Positions 59,542-64,000 of a stretch of 64,000 bases of DNA are shown here, piece after piece. The stretch is from Corbicula japonica (Eukaryota; Mollusca; Bivalvia; Venerida; Cyrenidae), in assembly GCA_038501625.1 (NCBI GenBank), contig JAZAYU010000011.1, positions 10,920,849 to 10,984,848 on the forward strand, written 5' to 3'. The stretch's first letter is position 1; every line of letters begins with the position of its first letter. Below the pieces are notes generated by a model, which had not been told where the DNA came from, did no database searches, and saw nothing but the letters and a program-made list of their open reading frames with translations. The position numbers were made by a program, and so were the translations under genes.

Positions 59542-59692
59542 AAATTACCTCCAAATAATGCATTTTTATTTATTGAACACGCTCCAAGCATCTCATCCCG
59601 ATCACAACCACAATGCAGTTGGTACTCAGAGCGAATAATAGCAACACAATTAACCTTTGTATCAATTTTGCATTTTCAAAGGGAGGTAATTT
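59542..59692. mobile_element. Possible MITE, ~150 bp
   Basis: AAATTACCTCC with AATGCATTTTT at the left is mirrored by TTTTGCATTTT and GGGAGGTAATTT at the right. It has no clear target duplication. Confidence 0.45.
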
Positions 59693-60750
59693 GAAAAATG
59701 GAATGCCTGGAAGTTATCAGCTGCTTATCAATTCATTTTATTTCATAACCTTGCTTATTTCAATGCTGTTAATAATAAAAACTAAAATGCAGCTAAAATC
59801 TGATTGAGTTTGTAATATTGATAGAAATCTAAATACTGGTGAGGTGAAAAATGCATTTAAAATAAAACATGATGAGCACACATACATGTATATCCTGCAT
59901 TCTTTCATGTTGCATCATGTTAAGAGACTTAGAGATCAGTAGGGCAAGCGGTTTGCACAATTGATCCCATACCCACGGTTATCAACCAATAACTACAGAT
60001 ATTGATCATATAACCATAGTTATTGACAATAACTATGGTTACCACCCGATAACCATAGTTATTGGTGAAAACCCTAGATATCTGCTGATAACCATACTTA
60101 TTGTCAATGGATGTCAGACCAATAACTATGGACAGTGGCGAAAACTATAGTTACCAACTGTAAACCATAGTTCTTGGAGTTAACCGTGGATAACGAGCAA
60201 TATTTAACTAGAGTTTTCACTAATAACTATGGACATCAGATCTAATGTGCACTTGGCACAAAACTCTAGATATAAATCAATATCCAAGGTCTTGCCATTG
60301 TATCTGTTTCACTTTGACATGCGATTTGCCCGAATAATCCAATATCTATAGTTATCGACCAATAACTATGGATATCGGTCCGATTCATAATTCATTTTAA
60401 ATCATAATCTTGCTTATTTCAATGCTGTTAAAAATAATAACTGAAATTCAGCTAAGATCCGATTGAGTTTGTAATATTTTCATAACATGGCAGAGATCTA
60501 AACACTGGTGAGGTGAAAAATGCATTATAAAAACACTACATGATGAGCTACATGTACATCCTGCAATCATCAATGTTGAATAATTAAGAGACTCAGAGAT
60601 CAGTAGGGCAAGCGGTTTGCACAATTGAACCCATATCCATGGTTATCTACCAATTACTATAGATATCGATCTGATAACCATAGTTATTTACAATCACTAG
60701 GATTACCGCCCGATAACCATAGGTATTGGTGAAAACCCTAGATATCGGCT

Positions 60751-61295
60751 AGTGATTATGTACTGATGATCGGAAGACATAGATTAACTATGTTTAAAAG
60801 CCTCCCAATGCCAATAATCAATGTCATTCTCTCATAATCAATTTAAACTGATCTTCACCTCTGCCTGTAAAATAACCTCTGCCTGTAAAATACTGCACAA
60901 TTGGACATAATTATGTTGATCAATATTAATAGTTTGTACTATTCATGACTGAAAATATTTGTAGGGCCTTTTAGGCATTTAGTGCTATTTACAACATGTT
61001 TTGGGTTGGGTATTCTTTAATAAGCATTGTTCATCCATCCTGTTTTAGTGCATATGAAATAAGAAAACCAGCGGAACAGTTTTATTATTGTCCTTGGAAC
61101 ACCAACCTTCATGTAGAAAGTAGCAGCAAACACACACAAACAAGGGACAATATGTAAGCTACAAGTCAGAAACCATTTGTTAATGTAACACAGATTTGAT
61201 TTATAAACCAATTATAAACAGTGAAATCACATCAGAAGTGGTAACCGATTCAAACTTATTATTGATTGTGATTTGCAACCCATATCCCAACACTA
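60751..61295. mobile_element. 545-bp insertion in repeat unit 2
   Basis: The unit sequence breaks at GATATCGGCT and resumes at AATATCGACTGATTACCATA. ATATCGGCT and ATATCGACT form a 9-bp flanking repeat. The ends AGTG/CACT(A) are only weakly inverted. Type unknown. Confidence 0.6.
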
Positions 61296-62008
61296 ATATC
61301 GACTGATTACCATAGTTATTGTCAATGGATGTCGGATTAATAACTATGGATATTGGCAAAAACTATAGTTACCGACTGAAAACCATAGTTCTTGGAGTAA
61401 ACTGTGGTTAACGAGCAATATTTATCTATCGTTTTCACTAATAACTATGGATATCAAATGTGCACTTGGCACAAAACTCTAGATATAAATCAATATGCTA
61501 GGTTGTTGTCTTGCCATTGTATCTGTTTCACTTTGACATTCGGTTTGCCCAAATAATCCAATATCTATAGTTATAAACCAATAACTATGGATATCGGTCC
61601 GATTCATAATTCATTTTAAATCATAACCTTACTTATTTCAATGCTGTTAAAAATAATAAATGAAATGCAGCTAAAATCTGATTGAGTTTGTAATATTTTC
61701 ATAACAGAAATCTAAACACTGGTGAGATGAAAAATGCATTATAAATACACTACATGATGAGTACATCCTGCATTCTTTAATGTTGCATCATTTTAAGAGA
61801 CCCAAAAATCACTATGGCAGGTGGCTTGCACAATTGGTCCGATATCCATGGTTAGAGACCAACTATAGATATTGATCTGATAACCATAGCTATTGACAAT
61901 AACTAGGGTTACCGTCCAATAACCATAGTTAGTGGTGAAAATCCTAGATATCAGCCAATAAGGCTCCAACGTTATAGTTAGTGGTGAAAATCCTAGATAT
62001 CAGCCAAT

Positions 62009-62894
62009 AAGGCTCCAACGTTTACAAACGTTTGTAAACGTTTACACGGACCATATTAAAACGAAACGATGCTGTTTAAACGTTGTTTATATCATGCAAA
62101 CCTGATAACATTGTGACAAGTTTCACTGAACTTTGTAAGCTGTAAATAACAATGCAACTCCATTAAAACGGAGTCTTATTGGATCGCTAAACTTCCGGGG
62201 GTATCCTGTGAAATTCTGAATCCGTCATTTTGCTACACTCACTGACATGGTCACGACATCCAGGATTTCAGCTGATGCAGATTCTTGCATTTTATGCTAG
62301 GAAATTTGAATTTTTTTTCCACTTTTGACCCCTTCTCATTCTGAACTTGGAATCATTTTGATGAGCAGGAGAAAAGTGGTCAACTTTTGCAAGAATAAAG
62401 AAAACTTTTGTGTACATTCCATTTAAAAAAAAGAAGTTGACGCTTATTTAACAACTGAAAATAAATTAAAATGAAGTTAAAGCAGGTTTATAAGTAGTAA
62501 AGTTCACTAAATACAAGATATGACTAGTGACAATCTGATAATGACCCCATGAACATTCTCAACAGGGATCAGATGACCCCTGGTTTTCAGAAACTATTGA
62601 AATCCCTGGACATTGTGGAAACCCATAACAATGCGAGACTTTTTTATACCTCAACAATGTGAATTACATATTAAAAATACAATTGTTAATTAGTGGTGTA
62701 AATAAAATTAATATTTTCACTTAGTGGTGTAAATAAAATTAATTTTTTCTAAGTGCATCGTTGCCGTTTTTTCAGCAAATATTTTGCCGCCTTTACAATC
62801 ATGTGACCGTTCGTATAAACGGTTTCAGATTCTGTTAATGTTTACAGCCCGAAAACGAAACGTTACCGTTTACACGTGTTAACATTGGAGCCTT
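62009..62894. mobile_element. 886-bp element with AAGGCTCCAACG ends in repeat unit 3
   Basis: AAGGCTCCAACGTTTAC at the left and the inverse of AAGGCTCCAATGTTAAC at the right, flanked by ATCAGCCAAT and ATCGGCCGAT. GTTTAC/GTAAAC words repeat near both ends. A 42-bp duplicate of the left junction sits at 61967-62008. Target length of 8-10 bp fits hAT or Mutator. Confidence 0.72.
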
Positions 62895-63290
62895 ATCGGC
62901 CGATAACCTTAGTAATTGTCAATAAGTTACTATGGACATCAATGTAACCTATAGTTACTGACCAAAAACCATTGTTGTCGGCGTTAACGGCGGTTACAGT
63001 GATTTCAATTAATGCAGATTCTTGCTTTTTGATGCAAGCACATTTAAATTTTTCCACTTTTGACCCCATCTATTTCTGAGCTTGGGGTCATTTTGACACA
63101 GAAGAACTGAGGAAAAGTGGTCAAACTTTTCAAGAATAAAGAGATATTATATCTTTTGCAATTTAAATATGAGGCAAATGTTTATTTCAATTATGAAAAT
63201 TAATTTACATGAATATGTTAAGCAATTCTGTAAATAATAAGTTAACTGAAACAATATATGACTTGTGACCATCTGATCATCACCCCTTGA
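62262..63290. repeat. Two ~300-bp direct copies, inside and outside the 886-bp element
   Basis: 62262-62560 and 62999-63290 share ATGCAGATTCTTGC, CCACTTTTGACCCC, GAAAAGTGGTCAA, AAGAATAAAGA and ATATGACT(A/T)GTGAC in order. They are noncoding. Confidence 0.7.
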
Positions 63291-63366
63291 TTATAACTAT
63301 GGTTATACTCAGGTATCACCAATAACCATAGATGGGTCGATAACCACGGATTAATTCCGCTTGCCA

Positions 63367-64000
63367 TAGATCAGGCCACACAAAAACTCATACAAATACA
63401 TCTTGAAACTGTCAATAACACTGCACATACATGTATTATGAAAGATGTTTTGGGACCATGATACAAAAGTTACTATAAAGTTACATGTATTACAGATTTT
63501 CAAAGCAACTTGTTGAAGTTGTTCGGAAAATAAATTAAACACATCTTTTCACAAAACATAAAATATATTAAATTTATTAAGACAAAATTACTTTTTTGGC
63601 AAAATACATTATAAAACATTCCTGAATACATCAAGAATTAATTTTATTTCTTGATGTAATCACAAATCCTCGGACACTTATGTCCCCACTGCTGCAAGTT
63701 AATTTTTAATAACAAAGGGTTTATTATAACTCTAGTAAGTTTTTACTAAAATGATCGTAGGAAAAAATCTGATCATCTACACATCCTGCTTGATCATCTG
63801 TGCAAGTTTGAAAGAAATCCGCCTTATTGTTTATGAGAAGTTGATGCCACAAGATTTGGGGACGTACGTTTGTACGGCAAGTGCAACTCTACCAGTATGC
63901 CTCCCACTTTGTGGGGGCATAATAATTTTAAATGCAGAATCCTTAAACACAAAACAAACTTATACTATAGATCAATGTATGTGATGTAGACTACTATTTA
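63367..64000. other. Window end, nothing assigned
   Basis: AT-rich. A 77-codon frame near 63751-63984 resembles no family I know. The words GACGTACGTTTGTACGGC and CCCACTTTGTGGGGGC are short hairpins that suggest a further repeat. Confidence 0.45.

Larger units (their letters stand above)
59733..63366. repeat. Palindromic tandem repeat region (CCATAGTTAT / ATAACTATGG)
   Basis: Three units start at 59733, 60393 and 61610 with TTTCAATGCTGTTAA and GATTGAGTTTGTAATATT. Then come GGGCAAGCGGTTTGCACAAT (or a variant) and a series of short dyads based on CCATAGTTATTG and CAATAACTATGGATATCGG, in both orientations. The first unit is ~660 bp. Units 2 and 3 are lengthened by insertions. The right edge CCGCTTGCCATAG inverts the GGCAAGCGG start. 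Confidence 0.83.

Overview
This is animal nuclear DNA, most likely from a bivalve mollusc. It is AT-rich, its genes have GT-AG introns, and dispersed repeats take up much of the sequence. The bivalve guess rests on the overall repeat style, above all the roughly 1.1-kb 'CTGTCACGTAGTGACAAGG ... GGACCCTCTTG' element at 10.6-11.7 kb, which I recall from bivalve genomes but could not search. I cannot name the species.

Layout. (1) 1-23.2 kb, plus strand: eight exons of a ceramide glucosyltransferase gene (UGCG, family GT21). Only the N-terminal exon, about 30 codons, lies outside the window. All introns are packed with miniature transposons (MITEs). (2) 23.2-33.4 kb: intergenic, with more MITEs, an 8 x 37-bp minisatellite grown inside one MITE, a 16-copy 53-bp minisatellite and a 654-bp hAT-like element. 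(3) 33.4-35.3 kb, minus strand: a single-exon gene for a 651-aa DUF229-type membrane protein. (4) 37.8-38.8 kb: a 1-kb TTAA-flanked foldback element. (5) 39.6-43.9 kb, plus strand: a two-exon THAP plus DDE_Tnp_4 (Harbinger-like) transposase-type gene. Its only intron holds two ~840-bp TTAA foldback elements in opposite orientation. (6) 44-48.4 kb: small MITEs and tandem repeats. (7) 49.7-51.9 kb, minus strand: a BTB-BACK (kelch-like) gene whose last ~119 bp and polyA region are tandemly duplicated downstream. (8) 52-53.2 kb: MITEs. (9) 53.8-57.1 kb: a 3.3-kb foldback element with ~600-bp arms, enclosing a 1.2-kb mariner-like element. (10) 57.2-58.8 kb: the endonuclease part of a LINE ORF2 that stops before the reverse transcriptase. 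(11) 59.7-63.4 kb: palindromic tandem DNA built on the dyad CCATAGTTATTGG/CCAATAACTATGG.

Two MITE families dominate. Family A is about 240 bp, begins TTAACCCTTTCCTCC, ends GGAAAGGGTTAA, and holds two hairpins. About 35 full or partial copies lie at 1-29.7 kb and 48.8-53.2 kb. Family B is about 146 bp, a nearly perfect palindrome that begins and ends with GGCCCAAGATC or TGCCCAAGGTT in inverted orientation. Several B copies sit inside A copies with CAG/CTG flanks, so B moved after A. The three complete cellular genes and the UGCG gene look functionally unrelated. What unites the window is heavy and repeated invasion by terminal-inverted-repeat DNA transposons, many flanked by TTAA.
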